Assembly: GCA_014529385.2 (NCBI GenBank)
Contig: CM043944.1
Location: forward strand, 176,691,740-176,755,739
Length of the DNA: 64,000 nt
Origin: Adiantum capillus-veneris
Taxonomy: Eukaryota; Streptophyta; Polypodiopsida; Polypodiales; Pteridaceae
Reading direction: 5' to 3'
Positions within the stretch are counted from its first letter, which is position 1, and each line of letters opens with the position of its first letter. The position numbers and the translations under genes are program-made. The notes beneath the pieces are model-generated. The model was not told where the DNA came from and made no database searches. It saw nothing but the letters and a program-made list of their open reading frames with translations. Of this stretch, positions 33,076 to 45,860 are shown one piece after another.

Positions 33076-36074
33076 GAACATAAGGAACCTAGGGCCATAG
33101 GATCAAAGAGTGCTATATATCCCATCTTAAGACCTTGTGGCCCAAGGGCCATAGTGTAGGAATGAACAATCTCAAGGGCCATAGGGTTCCCTATGTTCCT
33201 TCTGAAGATCCTATGGCCCGACTGCCATAGAATCAGAGGGTGCCCTATGTCCCATCTAGAGATCTTATGGCCTAAGGGCCATAGGGTGGTAATGTTCAAT
33301 CTCAATGTCCATAGGGTTCCCTATGTTTCTTATGGGGATCCTATGGCACTAGGGCCATAGGATCTCCAAAAGGAACATAAGGAGCCTAGGGCCATAGGAT
33401 CAAAGGGTGCCTTATGTCCCATCTGGAGACCTTTTGGCCAAGGGCCATCAGGGGGAAAGATACAATCTCAAGGGCCATATTGCTCCTTATGTTCCTTTTC
33501 GAGATCCTCTGGCACTAGATCCATAGGATCTCCAGAAGGAACATAAGGAACAAAGGAACATAAGGAACCAGGGCCATAGGATCAAAGGATGGTATATGTC
33601 CCATCTTGAGACCTTGTGGCCCAAGGGCCATAGGGTTCCCTATGTTCCTTCTGAAGATCCTATGGCCCTACTACCATAGGATCATAGGGTGCCCTATGTA
33701 CCATCTAGAGATCTAATGGCCCAAGGTCCATAGGGTGGCAATGTTCCTATGTTCCTTATGGGGATCCTATGGCACTAGGGCCATAGTATCTCCAAAAGGA
33801 ATATAAGGAACCTAGGGCCATGGGATCAAAGGGTGCCCTATGTCCCATCTAGAGACCTTGTGGCCCAAGGGCCATAGGGTGGGAATGTACAATCTCAAGG
33901 GACATAGGGTATCCAAAAGGAACATATGGTCCTAGGGCCATAGGATCAAAGGGTGCCCTATGTCCCATCTAAAAACCTTGTGTCCCAAGGGTCATAGGAT
34001 GGAAATGGAGCTTTTGGAGATCTTATGGCCCTAGGGACCTAGGGGCATGGGGCTACCATGGTTCCCTATGTTCCTTTTGGAGATCATATGGCCATAGGGC
34101 CACAGGATCTCAAAAAGGAACAATATGGCCCTTGGGCAATAGGATGACAAAATGCCCTATGTCCCATTTGAAGACCTTGTGGCCCTAGGATGGCAATGTG
34201 CAATATCAAGGGCTATAGGGTTCCCTATTTTCCTTTTGGAGATTCTATGGCCCTAGGGCCATAGGATCTCCAAAAGGAACATAAGGAACTTAGGGCCATA
34301 AGATCAAAGGGTTCCCTAATCCTATGGAACTAGGGCCATAGGATCTCCAAAAGGAACCTAGGGCCATAGAAAGGGTGCCATATGTCCCATCTCTTGTGGC
34401 CCAAGGGCCATAGGGTAGAATGTAAAATCTCAAGGGGCATAAGGTTCCCTATTTTTCTTTTGAAGATCCTATGGCCCTAGGGCCATAGGATCTCCAAAAG
34501 GAACATATGGACCTAAGGCCATAGGATCACATGGTGCCCTATGCCCCATATACAGACCTTGTGGCTCAAGGGCCATAGGGTGGCACCGTACAATCTCAAA
34601 GTCCATAGGATTCCCTATGTCCCTTATGGGGGTCCTATGGCACTAGGCTGTAGGATCTCCAAAAGGAACATAAGGAACCTAGGGCCATAGGATCAAAGGG
34701 TTCCCTATGTCCCATCTAGAGACCTTGTGGCCCAAGGGCCATAGGGTGGGAATGTACAATCTCAAGGGTCATAGGATATCCAAAAGGAACATATGGCCCT
34801 AGGGCCATAGGATCACACAGTGTCCTATGTCCCATCTAGAAACCTTGTGGCCCAAGGGTCATAGGATGGCAATGTTCACTTTGGAGATCCTATGGCCCTA
34901 GGGCCCTAGGGGCATGGGGCTACGATGGTGCCTGTTAATGTGCACCATGGGGTTCCCTATGTTCCTTAAGGCCACCCTTGGCCCCTAGGATACCCTCTAG
35001 TATGATAAATGAGAACCTATGGCCTTAGGGTCACAGGGTGCCCTATGTTCTTTTTGAAGACCTTGTGGCCGAAGTTACATAGGGTGGCAATGTACAATTT
35101 TAAGGGCCATACTGTTCCATATTTTCTTATTGGAGATCCTATGTCCCATCTAGAGACCTTGTGGCTGAAGTTCCATAGGGTGTCAATGTACAATATCAAG
35201 GGCCATAGGGTTCCATATGTTCCTTTTGGTGATCCTATGGCCCTATGGCCATAAGATCACAAGGTGCACTATGTCCCATCTATAGATCTTGTGGCCCAAG
35301 GGCCATAGGGTGACAATGTACAATCTCAAGGGCCATAGGATTCCATATGTTCCTTACGGTCACAAGGTGCCCTACATCCCATCTAAAGACCCTATGTGAG
35401 ACCCTATGGCCTTAGGGTCACAGGGTGCCCTATGTCCCATCTGAAGACCTTGTGGCCCAAGAGCCATAGCATGGCAATTTACAATCTCAAAGGCCAAAGG
35501 GTTCCCTATGTTCCTTTTGGAGATCCTATGGCCATAGGGCAACATGATCTCCAAAAAGAACAATATGGCCCTAGGGCCATAGGATCACAGGGTGCCTTAT
35601 GTTCCATCTGGAGACCTTGTGGCCCTAGGGCCATAGGGTGGCAATGTGCAATCTCAAGGGCCATAGGGTTCCCTATGTTCCATTTGGATATCCTATGGAC
35701 CTAGGGGCATGGGGCTGCCATGTTGCCTGTTAATGTGCACCATGGGGTTCCATATGATTGTTATGGCCACTCTTGGGCCCTAGGATGCCCTCCAATATGA
35801 TATGAGGCCCTATGGACTTAGGGTCACAGGGTGCCCTATGTTCCTTTTGAAGACTCTATGGAACAAGTGCCATAGGGTGGCGATGTACAATCTCAAGATC
35901 CATAGGCTTCCCTATGTTTCGTTTAACGATTCTATGGCAATAGGGCCATATGAACCCCAAAAGGAACATATGGTCCTAGGGCCATAGGATCAAAGGATGC
36001 CCTATATCTCATCTTAATTCCTTGTGGGCCAAAGGGCCATAGGGTGCCAATGTACAATCTCAAGGGCCATAGGG
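33076..36074. repeat. Palindromic satellite array S1
   Basis: Tandem units whose landmark CAATCTCAAGGGCCATAGG recurs with a modal spacing of about 165 bases (34590, 34757; 35318, 35483, 35647; 35888, 36056), with some shorter and double-length steps. Each unit holds several copies of GGCCATAGG and its complement, often fused into the perfect palindrome CTATGGCCCTAGGGCCATAG (34245-34264, 34469-34488). Units alternate GTTCCTTTTGGAGATCC and its complement, so the array is full of inverted pairs. The consensus unit has virtually no CG, CAG, CTG or CCG. Open frames here are repeat by-products. Confidence 0.9.
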
Positions 36075-36842
36075 TGTTAAGTATGGAGCCTGATTTACCC
36101 CTTGTAATTTTCTTTGGTAAAAGCGCACATTTGTAAGGTCCCCATTATGAGGAGAAGCCATCGTGCGGGAAGGAAAATCACTCACCGGAAACCAAAATTG
36201 TCATAGTCAAAATTCAGGGGCAACTTTAGGGGCCTTGGGGGCGGAGGCCCCCGAGACTTTTTTTTTCCCTCGCCGGAATATTCCTTTTCGCCGAAATATT
36301 ATGGCCGGACGACGGCCGGAAAGTGGTTGGCAATCGACCGGTTGGTTGGCCGGTGGCCGGTGGTCGGAAGTCCATGGCTGGTGGCCGGTGGCCGAATTCA
36401 AAAGCGAATTTGTCTACACAAGGGCGGCCACACATGGGCGGATTGGAGGGTCCGATTTGGACTTACTCACACAAGGACGGCTACACATGGCTGCCTCTCA
36501 TGAGAGAGGGCAGCCCTTTTGGCCTATAAAAGGAGGCCATTTCTACACACATTTCATAGTGTGTGAAGTTGATGCAACAAGGTGGGTGTGAGGTAGTGAG
36601 AGTGAAGCAAGGCGGGAGCTCCATTAAGGGTATAATCCCTTTGTAAACTACTTCTTGTTTTGAAGTACTAAAGCCATTGAGTGGCTGCTTTCCCGTGGAC
36701 GTAGCCCACATTGGGTGAACCACGTATATCGTGTGTACTCTCTCTCTCTCTCTCTACTCTATAATCTCGTGTATGTAAATCTGTCTCTCTCCATTAAGTA
36801 ATCTACTCAATTATCTATTTAGCTATGTCTTATTTCCTAACG
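36075..36842 (+). repeat. Solo copia-type LTR inside satellite S1
   Basis: TGTTAAG...CCTAACG, 768 bp, flanked by a perfect 5-bp duplication TAGGG (36070-36074 and 36843-36847), with satellite on both sides. Inside are a TATA box (36525-36532), a CT-rich tract (36739-36755) and a block CCGTGGACGTAGCCC...GGGTGAACCACGTA (36693-36725) common in plant copia LTRs. The last two bases are CG in place of CA. Markedly CG-rich (36290-36380) against the CG-free satellite. Presence of one LTR with intact TSD indicates LTR-LTR recombination. Confidence 0.85.
36525..36532 (+). promoter_or_regulatory. Solo LTR TATA box
   Basis: GGCCTATAAAAGGAGGCC at 36521-36538: a strong TATA box in a short palindromic context, oriented rightward toward the gene relic at 37.2 kb. 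Confidence 0.5.
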
Positions 36843-36965
36843 TAGGGTTCCATAAGTTCCTTTTGGAGATCCTATGGCCCTAGGGCTATAGGATCACAGG
36901 GTGTCACATGTCTCATCTGGAGACCTTGTGGCCTAAGGGCCATAAGGTGGCAATGTACAATGTTC
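36843..36965. repeat. Satellite S1, remainder right of the solo LTR
   Basis: The same unit resumes (GGTTCC..GTTCCTTTTGGAGATCCTATGG, then GACCTTGTGGCC) for about 120 bases and ends near 36960. Confidence 0.85.
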
Positions 36966-37154
36966 AAAGATCAAGCATGGCTAGATAATGTGTGGTAGTT
37001 TGCTATTTGACCAATAGCATTCAATATAGAGACTCTACTTGGGCACCTAGGCCACCCATGTAGCACTAGAGCCATTTATAAGAAAGTAATGTTATGCCGT
37101 TAAGTTTACATAAACTTGGCTCAATCATATTCAAATTGAACATAAATACAACTA

Positions 37155-39900
37155 ATGTTATATTGTTATGTTTACAGAGATATGGCTCAATCCTCTTCAA
37201 AGAAAAGAATGCCAAAGTCAGTTGATGCAACATGCTCTACTCCAAGCCCATGGTATCTAGATTTTCACTTACCAAGTGGTATATTTGATGAGAGAGTCCA
37301 CTTGTTCTTTAAAGATAAAGAACAATCTCACTTCAAATATTGTGGAATTGTCAAGGAGATAAATAAAGATTGCTCAGAGCTTGAAATGTCCCCATGTCTT
37401 GGTGTGGAAGAACAAAATGATGATTGTTACTCGCTAGAGCCCATGGCCTTTGCTTGGGAGTCTCTGAAAGAGAGCAGTGATGGAGAGACAATGATAAAGG
37501 CAGGGTGGATATCAGAGAAGATACTCCCAGCAAGAATCTCATGGACATGTTTATTGAAGGCTTTAAGAACGTTATTTAGTATTTGGCCAACTTGAAGGCA
37601 CAATATAGTAAGAAGCGAAAAATGAAGGTACAAGTCAAGTTAATCAGAAGAAGGCTTTAAAGGATAGTGAGGCACCCTCAGTCAGAAACAACACCAAAAA
37701 TTTGGAGCAAGAAAGTCTTTCACTTGTACCTCTAGAGGCTCCACACACGGATGAAGCTAGCTTAACGGAACCTCCTTTAATAACTACTTCAATAGCAGTA
37801 ATTGCAGATTCAGCATTAGTGAAGGTGCTAGCCTCATTTTTTCAGTAGCAAGAAAAAGATCTTGATAAGGATATTAAGAAGACTTTCAAGAGTGGGATGG
37901 ATGGGTACATTGGAATAGAGCACTACTTCAAGTTTGGGGTGCAGTTTACACAACTCATCTCTGTTGACCAATGCAATCTTGCACCTGATCACTTCAAATG
38001 TATGCCATTGTCAGGTGTGTATGTAAAGTTCCTTTTGAGACAATTTGCAAAGCATTCTAGACCAGTCTCCAATGCAGCTGACCTTATGCCATATGATCCC
38101 ATAAAAAAGGAGCCTCTAAAGGCTAATGAAGTACATGCAAACAAGTTGGAAACATACAACTACTAGATTCTTTCTGATCAACACTCCATAATAGCAGTTA
38201 GAGCATTTTTGGGCAACAAGAGCACGAAGTATGCTTCAAGGAGAGAGTTCTACAAATATAGAACTGCAAGGATTGTTGTAGATGCCCCTAAAGAGATTGC
38301 AGTGAGAATCTCCAAAATGGAGAACATAGAGACACGCACAACAATGAAAACCCAACCTTATGTGGAGGTCTTGAAGCATGGGCGTGGACAGTGGCTAGCA
38401 TATTCTTGTCCAAAAAAACCAAAGGCAGGTGTTCCTCGTGGTCATGAGAGTCAAAAAGATTGGGATGTAAGTTCTATTTCTTGTTTCTAATTTTCTTAAT
38501 CTGCAATTGTAGATAAAACCTTATTACTTTTTGTTTCTTGTAGGCCTTTGTGATTGTGGCAAACATCACATTTAACCATAGCTCATTTGCGAATAGAGAA
38601 GCCCACATGGTCATGTACCCAGAAGACATCTATGAGGAGTGGATAAACATCCTAGAGAACCATCAAGCCTCATCTGCATGTGGAAGCCAACCAAGTATAA
38701 CTACTTTTAGATGCTTACGAGGCTTAGAAGATAACGATGTTAAGCTATTACACATGAGCTCAAAGAAGAAAAGGTTTTCTTGGTGAAGCAACCACATCAA
38801 CCGGACATGCTCGACCAGCAAACGTAAAACAAACGAAGGTGTTTTTGGCTGATATTTTCAAGTTATTCAAAGAGCTTGATCCAGTAGAATCCATTACTTC
38901 ATGGGAGGAATGTAGATCTCATTATAACATTACAGATGAGATCTACAAATCTGTCTTTATCAGTTGCACCCCATGGCTACATCTTAGGCTTCAAAAAACA
39001 AAAGAGACACTAGCAATTCCAGAAGTCACCAAGGGATATGTGCAATGGATCATTGCACAAAAAAATGGTTCATCTAGATTACAGTTCAGCTTGCCTTGGA
39101 CCAGAAAGTGCGTGGGGAAGAATTTAGAAGGCATTGAGTTTCTTCAAGGTGAGATTAATTTTACAGTGCGTGTTGGTGTATGTATCATAGACACAACACA
39201 CAAGGGCACTATATCTAGTGGTTGGAGTCACTGCTCAATTTGGAAAGGTTATTGATGGAGTTTGTAGGATAGCACATCAACCATCAAAATTTGTTATTGC
39301 TGGCCTAGTCAAGTACCAACATGTTGCTTCTCTTGAGAAGGCAATCTTTGAAAAAGAAAAATGGTATGAGTTGTATGCTTTGCCTCTTGGCTCTTTAATA
39401 GCATCAGGGACCGTCCAAGACACTACTCTCTGTGAAGTAATTTTTGGAGTTTGGGCTTTCTTTAGTCAAGAAGAGCAATTCACCAATCACTCTAGTTTGA
39501 GTCTCTCTTTCAACCAATGTCTACTCTAGGCATTGAAGACAAAGAAGAGTTTGATGCTATGACTACCGCCAAAGCTTTTTTTGTTCGGCGTGCCATCAAG
39601 TGTATTTTTCTCAAAGAGGATGATAAGGTAGTGGACACATTTTCACTTGGTTAAGGGACCGAAGAGGCACTTCTACAACAACAAAAGGTGATCTCAGTTT
39701 CTTGTACCACTGAGCAAATGACTAAGCTAGAAGCTATTTGCCATTCTATAATAGATGAAGATGATGAGCTTAAAAGGTGGGCATGTTTGGTCTCTACTCC
39801 ACAAAATGATAATGGCAAAGACTCAAAGAATGAAGAAATCGATGAGCCATTAGATGCTGAGGCTGATGCCATTCTAGAGCTTCTACATGAAACAGGTTAA
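37155..39900 (+). pseudogene. Unrecognised spliced gene relic
   Basis: An exon starts after an acceptor (TTTACAG, about 37171-37177) and encodes AQSSSKKRMPKSVDA..., WYLDFHLPSGIFDERVHLFF. Coding continues with frameshifts near 37530-37620 to KTFKSGMDGYIGIEHYFKFG, EPLKANEVHANKLETYNY and SRREFYKYRTARIVVDAPKE. A clear 77-base intron, 38467-38543 (GTAAGT...TTGTAG), joins KDWD to AFVIVANITFNHSSF in frame. Later segments include ADIFKLFKELDPVES (38842-), KVIDGVCRIAHQPSKFVIAG (39245-) and an acidic C-terminus ending LLHETG at 39900. In-frame stops at 37577, 37846, 38164 (TAG) and 39652 (TAA) and several frameshifts break it. No known domain recognised; it may be a captured host gene. Confidence 0.6.
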
Positions 39901-40059
39901 GCTGGCCAAAATTTCAATTCTTTCATGATCTTTAGAGCATTGGTATTTGGTTTGGTGTTTTTCTTTGACTTTGTAATCTTGAACGTTGATTTTGTAATGT
40001 TCTATCATTATGTACTTTGTGATAAAGCTTATGTTTGCAAATAGATTTACACTTGAAAA

Positions 40060-42130
40060 GATCATGGAACAAGGGTTTGTATTGTTTTGGCATTATGTAC
40101 TAATGGATCCATACTAGAACCTACGGCCTTAGGGCCATAGGTCTCCTTTTTAATGTAAGGATGCAAAAGGATGAGATTATGACCATGGGGCCACAAAATA
40201 CAAGTAGAGAGCCATTATGTCATCTTTGTATGTAGCACACATAGATCTTGTATCTAGTACACGACGCAACTAGACCACCTTATGGCCTTAGGGCCATACG
40301 GTTCCTTATTGACATAGAAGTGCAAAATTCATGAGCATATTGTCCTTAGATGCAAAATAGAGCACTTACAATTTAGGTTTATAAGCCCTTGATAAAAGAG
40401 GGCATCCTATGACCCTTGGCCACATGGTTTCTCACTAACATAGAGAGCATCCTATGGCCCTAAGGCCACAAGGTTTTAGTACAGAGTCATTAGTACATAA
40501 TGCTGTTTTTGTAATGTTCTATCATTATATACTTTGTGAGAAACCTTATGTTATCAAATAGATTTACACTTGAATAGATCATGGAACAAGGGTTTGTGTT
40601 GTTTGGCATTATATACTAATGGCTCTATACTAGAACCGTACGGACTTAGGGCCATAGAGTTCCTTTTTAATGCAAGGAGGCAAAAAGATGAGATTATGAC
40701 CATGGGGCCACAAAATACAAGTAGAGAGCCATTATGTCATCTTTGTATGTAGCACACACAGATCTTGTATCTAGTATGCAACACAACTAGACCACCTTAT
40801 GGCCTTAGAGCCATAGGGTTCCTTAGGGCAATAGGGTTCCCTTATTGACAAATAGGTGCAAAATTGATGAGCATATTGTTCTTAGATGCAATATAGATCA
40901 TTACAGTTTAGGTTTTTAATCCCTCAATAAAAGAGGGCATCCTATGACCCTTGCCACACATGGTTTTTCACTAACATAGAAAGTATCCTATGGCCCTAAG
41001 GCCACATGGTTTCTCACTAACATAGAGAGCATCCTATGGCCCTAAGGCCACAAGGTTCTAGTACAGAGTCATTAGTGCATAATGCTCTTTTTGTAATTTT
41101 CTATCATTATGTATTATGTGAGAAAGATTATGTTTTCAAATAGATTTACACTTGAAAAGATCATGGAACAAGGGTTTGTATTGTTTTGGCATTATGTACT
41201 ACTGGATCCATACTAGAACCATACTGCCTTAGGGCCATAGGGTTTCCTTTTAATGTAAGGATTCAAAAACATGAGATTATGACCATGGAGCCACAAAATA
41301 CAAGTAGAGAGCCATTATATCATCTTTGTATGTAGCACACATAGATCTTGTATCTAGTACACAACACAAGTAGACCACCCTATGGCCTTAGGCCCATAGG
41401 GTTCCTTATTGACATATAGGTGCAAAATTGATGAGCATATTGTCCTTAGATGCAAAATAGAGCACTTACAATTTAGGTTTATAAGCCCTCAATAAAAGAG
41501 GGCATCCTATGACCATTGGCCACATGGTTTCTCACTAACATAGAGAGCATCCTATGGCCCTAAGGCCATAAGGTTCTAGTACAGAGTCATTAGTACATAA
41601 TGCTCTTGTATGTATTACATAAGGAAACTTAACCATCCTATGGCCTTAGGACCATAAGATTCCTTGTTAATGTAAGGATGCAAAAAGATGAGATTACATT
41701 CATGGAGCCACCTACTTCTAGTAGAGAGCCATTAGTTAATATTTGTATGCAATACATACCAATTTTGTATGTAGTACACAAGGCAGCTTGACCACCCTAT
41801 GGCCTTAGAGCCATAGGATGTTTTTCTTGACATAAAGGTGCAAAAAGAGGAGCATATAGTCCTTGGATGAAAAATAGAGTATCTTATGGTTTAGGCTTAT
41901 AAGCTGTCAATAATAGAGAGCATTTTATGATCCTAGGGGCATAGGGTTTGTCACTAACATAGAGCATTGTATGACCCTAGGGCCATAGGGTTATAGTACA
42001 TAGTCATTAGTACGTAATGATTTTGTATGTATCAGCAAAGGCAACTTGATCCTCCTATGGCACAAAGGTCATAAGATTCTTTATTAACATAAAGGTGCAT
42101 AAAGATGAGCATATGATGTAGAAGTTTAAA
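40060..42130. repeat. Satellite S2, 0.5 kb tandem units
   Basis: Units begin AAATAGATTTACACTTGAA..GATCATGGAACAAGGGTTTG at about 40040, 40556 and 41139, i.e. spacings of ~510 and ~580. Each contains several CCTATGGCC.TAGGGCCATAGG palindromes spaced by 60-120 bases of unrelated sequence. The first unit merges with the sequence just downstream of the 37-40 kb gene relic. Confidence 0.8.
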
Positions 42131-42239
42131 GCTATGTGGGTATAAGATATATGATGTAGCACTTTAAATCTATGTGGTTATAAAATATATTTTGTAGCTG
42201 TTTTAGATTATGTGATGATATGATGTTTATTGTGACATA

Positions 42240-45200
42240 CTTTACATTGTACCACCTAAAGCACTCTATGAACTTATGGTCATAGGGTACTTTATAGAAT
42301 ACAAGTTTTAAGGGATAATGTCATAATATTAAGATCATAGGGTGGCAATTGTATGTAGCAGTTATAGAATTTAGAGAAACCCATGACCCTAAAGCTTAGG
42401 GTCATAGGGTAGTGTGACCATTGGGTGCAAAGTATATGGTTCCCATGACACCCTATGGCCTCAAGACCATAGGGTTATGACTCTATGAAACAATAAAATA
42501 TCCTAAAATGGAGTGTCAAATATTTTATGTTATAGCTTAACTAAGAGGCTTAGGCTTTTTCCAAAGTTGTCAAAAAAGAGATCCAAAGTGTCTTGCTAGT
42601 GACCTTATGGTCATAGGGTGATAAATGTAGACCACACTTTGTAAGTAGCTTGTAGAAAAAAAAAAACAAACTATGGCCTTAGGATCATAGGGGTCATACA
42701 CCACAAAAAGTAAGGTGAAAATCCCTGCCTCTTGTTTGTAGTACATAAAGCAATGTGACCACCCTATGGCCTTAAGGTCCATAGGGTTTCTTGTAATCAT
42801 AAATAGCACCCTATGGCCTTAGGGCCATAGGGATCCTTGTTAACATTAAGATCAAATTTGGCCCTGTGGTGCTAGTACATAGGTAAAAGGAGATGAGTCT
42901 ATGGTCTTTAGCTTCAAAATATAGCACCTTATGGTCATAGAATCTCTACATAACACCTAAGAAACCTTATGTACACCTAATGGCCTAAGAGCCATTAAGT
43001 GTACTTTGTAGGTAGTACATAATGCTCTTGTAGGCCACTTTGGTGACCTTAAGCTGTTAATACAAATATGCAATATAATGATCCTATGGTTCAATGGCTC
43101 AAAATAGAACATCTTTTGGACATGAGGTACATGTATGTAGTACATAGTACTTTTGTAGGGCCATAGATCTCTTCACTAACAAAGAGAGGACTGTATGGCC
43201 CTAGCACCTAAGGGTGCCTTTTTAGAGGTGAGTCAATAGTTTTTGGTATAAATTTGAGCACTGTATGGGCATAAATTTGATCATCGTATTGCTTAGAGGT
43301 TTTTTGAGTCGTTAAAAAAGGGATCCAAAGTGTATTGCTAGTGAACTTTTGGTTATAAGGTGATAATTGTGGAACACACTTTGTAGGTAGCTTGTAGAAG
43401 AACATATAGAAAATTATGGCTTCATGATCACAGGGGTCATACACCACAAAAACCAAGTGGAAATACCTAAGCTCTTGTTTGTAGTACATAAAGCAACATG
43501 ACCACCCTATGGCCTTGGGGCCATATGATTCCTTGTAGACATAAATTGCACCATATGGCGTTAGAACCATAAGGCTCCTTTTCAACATGAAGATCATCCA
43601 TGGACCTATGTTGTGTGTACAAATAAGCTATACATAGTACATAGGCTGCCTTATTTACACCTAATGGCTTAAGAGACATTAGGTGACCATGTAGGTAGTA
43701 CATAATGCACTTTTATGTCAATTTGGTGGCCATAGGAACTGTATTGAGCATAGAAAGCACCTTGTGGCCCTAGGGTCATAGGTGCCAATACAAATGTGTA
43801 ATGTAATGATCATATGGTCCCAATGACCCAAAATAGAACACCTGATGGACGTGAGGTATATGTATCTAGTACAAAATACTTGTGTAGATCCATAGAATTC
43901 TTCACTAACAAAGAGAGGTTGGTATAGCACTAGGACTAGAGATACCTCCATAGAGCTGCAAAAAAAATAAGTCTATAGTCCCAATGTGTGAAATGGAGCA
44001 CCTTCTATTTATAAAACTATAAACTGTCAATGTAGAGGGCACCATATGATTCTAGGTCCATACGATTCTTGACCAACATATAGAGCACCCTATGGTCCTA
44101 GGGCTATAGGGTGGTAGTATAGAGCAATTAAGTGAACTATGCATATAGTCTATAAAGCATTGTAATTTAATTCTCATGTATATGTCATTTGGATACTCAA
44201 TATTTTTTCTAAGTGCTTGATTATAGAAATCCATCACATTTGTAAGTATTTTCAAAGCTAAAAGTAGGTGTTGTTTAAATTTGCAGGTCATCAACAAGAT
44301 ATTGCAATTGAGGATGTTTCATGTGAGGTCATCGGTACAGAAGATGTTCAAGCTATTGAAACTGCTGAAAAAGAGCCTCTCAATCCCCATTTAAACCAAA
44401 ATGTCCATAAAGGTGATGACAAAGAGATCCAAGATTCCGAAGGTCAACCAACGACAATTCTCCCAGGATATCGAGATTGTTGTTTCTCTTTGATTTTGTA
44501 ATATTGACCAGCAATATTTTTTTCTTTTAAAAACTATTTTGCGCGCTTGTGAGTTTTAATGTTTTCAAATTAGATAAATTAAATTTAATTGTGTAAATAT
44601 CATGTCATGAACATATGGTGGCAAAGAGCACCCATTATCTATGTGACCATAAGAGTGTATAATTGTGAGCTTGAGTATTTTCAAAATAAATAGATTTAGT
44701 TTAAGTGTCAAATTAGTACATAGACATGAGGCTACAAAGGTCATCCTTTAGCTTTGTGATCAAATGATATATGATGTAAAACACTAAAGCTCTGTGGCTA
44801 TTGATATATTATGTAATGATTTTAAGCTATGTGATGCTATGAGGTTTATTGTCACACATATGACATTGTACAACTTAAGACTAGGGGTCTTGTCAAAGAA
44901 ACCTATGATCTTAGGGTCAGGGGTTTTTCATTGTTGAAGACAAATTTCATGGTTGTAACATCATATCATTCTTTGTAGACATGCAACCTTATGGCCCTAA
45001 GGCCATAGGGTGGCAATTGTATGCATCCTCTAAAATATTTAAAACAATATATGTCTAGTGACCTCATGGTCAAAGGTTCTAATTGTAGGCCACACTTTGT
45101 AAGTAGTATCTTATAAAAGAGAATATAACAAATTATGGTCTTAGGATCAAAAGGTTCATACACCATAAAACCAAGGTAAAAATCCCTCCGCTCTTGTATA

Positions 45201-45860
45201 TGTAGTAGTGAAGCAACATGAAAACCCTATGGCCTTAGGACCATAGGGTTCCTTTTTATCATAAATAGCACCCTATAGCCTTAGGGCCATAAGCTACCTT
45301 GTAATGCAAAGATGATCCCATGGCCCTAATGTGCTAGTACATAGGTAAAAAGAAGATGAATCTATTGTCCTTAGCTTCAAAAGAGAGAACCTTATGGTCA
45401 TTGAAGCTCTACATATGTACCTTAAAAACCTAATGTACACCTAGTCCCATAAATTTCACTATGTGTACTATATAGGTAATGCTCTCATTGGCCACATTAG
45501 TGATCATATGTTTCTTAGTTAGCAAAGAAAGCACCTTGTGGCCCTAGGGCCATAGGGTGCCAATATAGATGTGCAATATAATTTCCAATGGTCCGAATGA
45601 CTCAAAATAGAGCACCTTATGGACAAATGGCCATAATGTTCCTCATAACATATGGCTCCACACAAATACAGAGAGGACTGCATGTCCATAGGGATATAGG
45701 ATGCCATTCTAGAGGTGCAAAAAGATGATCCTATAGTCATTATGTATAACTCAACACCTTATGTTCATATAGCTATAAAATTTTCATATAGAAGGCACCC
45801 TACGGTCCTAGGGCTATAGGGTGCTAGTATAGAGCCATTAAATAAACATATCATGTAGTA
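42240..45860. repeat. Satellite S2, larger units including a coding exon
   Basis: A block (CTAGTGACCTTATGGTCATAGGG..., CCACACTTTGTAAGTAGC..., TCATACACCACAAAAA...) recurs at about 42593, 43331 and 45055. The second step (~1.7 kb) includes the exon copy at 44287-44501. The palindromic core CCCTATGGCCTTAGGGCCATAGGG recurs throughout. ORFs other than the exon are by-products. Confidence 0.75.
44287..44501 (+). pseudogene. Duplicated exon of the FCP1-like gene
   Basis: After an acceptor TTTAAATTTGCAG (ending 44286) the reading HQQDIAIEDVSCEVIGTEDV... parallels the exon at 45984 (LQQDFTISNVSCEVIDTKDA...), with NPHLNQ and DDKEIQ--EGQP shared. Here the frame closes at 44501 shortly after EGQP, without the phosphatase domain. 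The upstream intron end is also shared (GTAGGTGTTGTTTAAATTTGCAG), so the duplication includes intron and satellite. Confidence 0.75.

Noticed and set aside
33036-35987. Repeated frames with MRPYGLRVTGCPM- and YVPFGDPMA-like phrases
   Set aside because: Open only because the satellite unit lacks stops in some frames; the phrases recur in step with the S1 unit and appear in both strands.
36163-36591. 142-residue open frame, GC-rich
   Set aside because: Lies wholly inside the solo LTR; biased composition, no domain, spans the TATA box.
33076-36960. CRISPR-like look of regularly spaced palindromic repeats
   Set aside because: Spacers are themselves repeats, unit size and context are those of a eukaryotic satellite, and no cas genes exist here.
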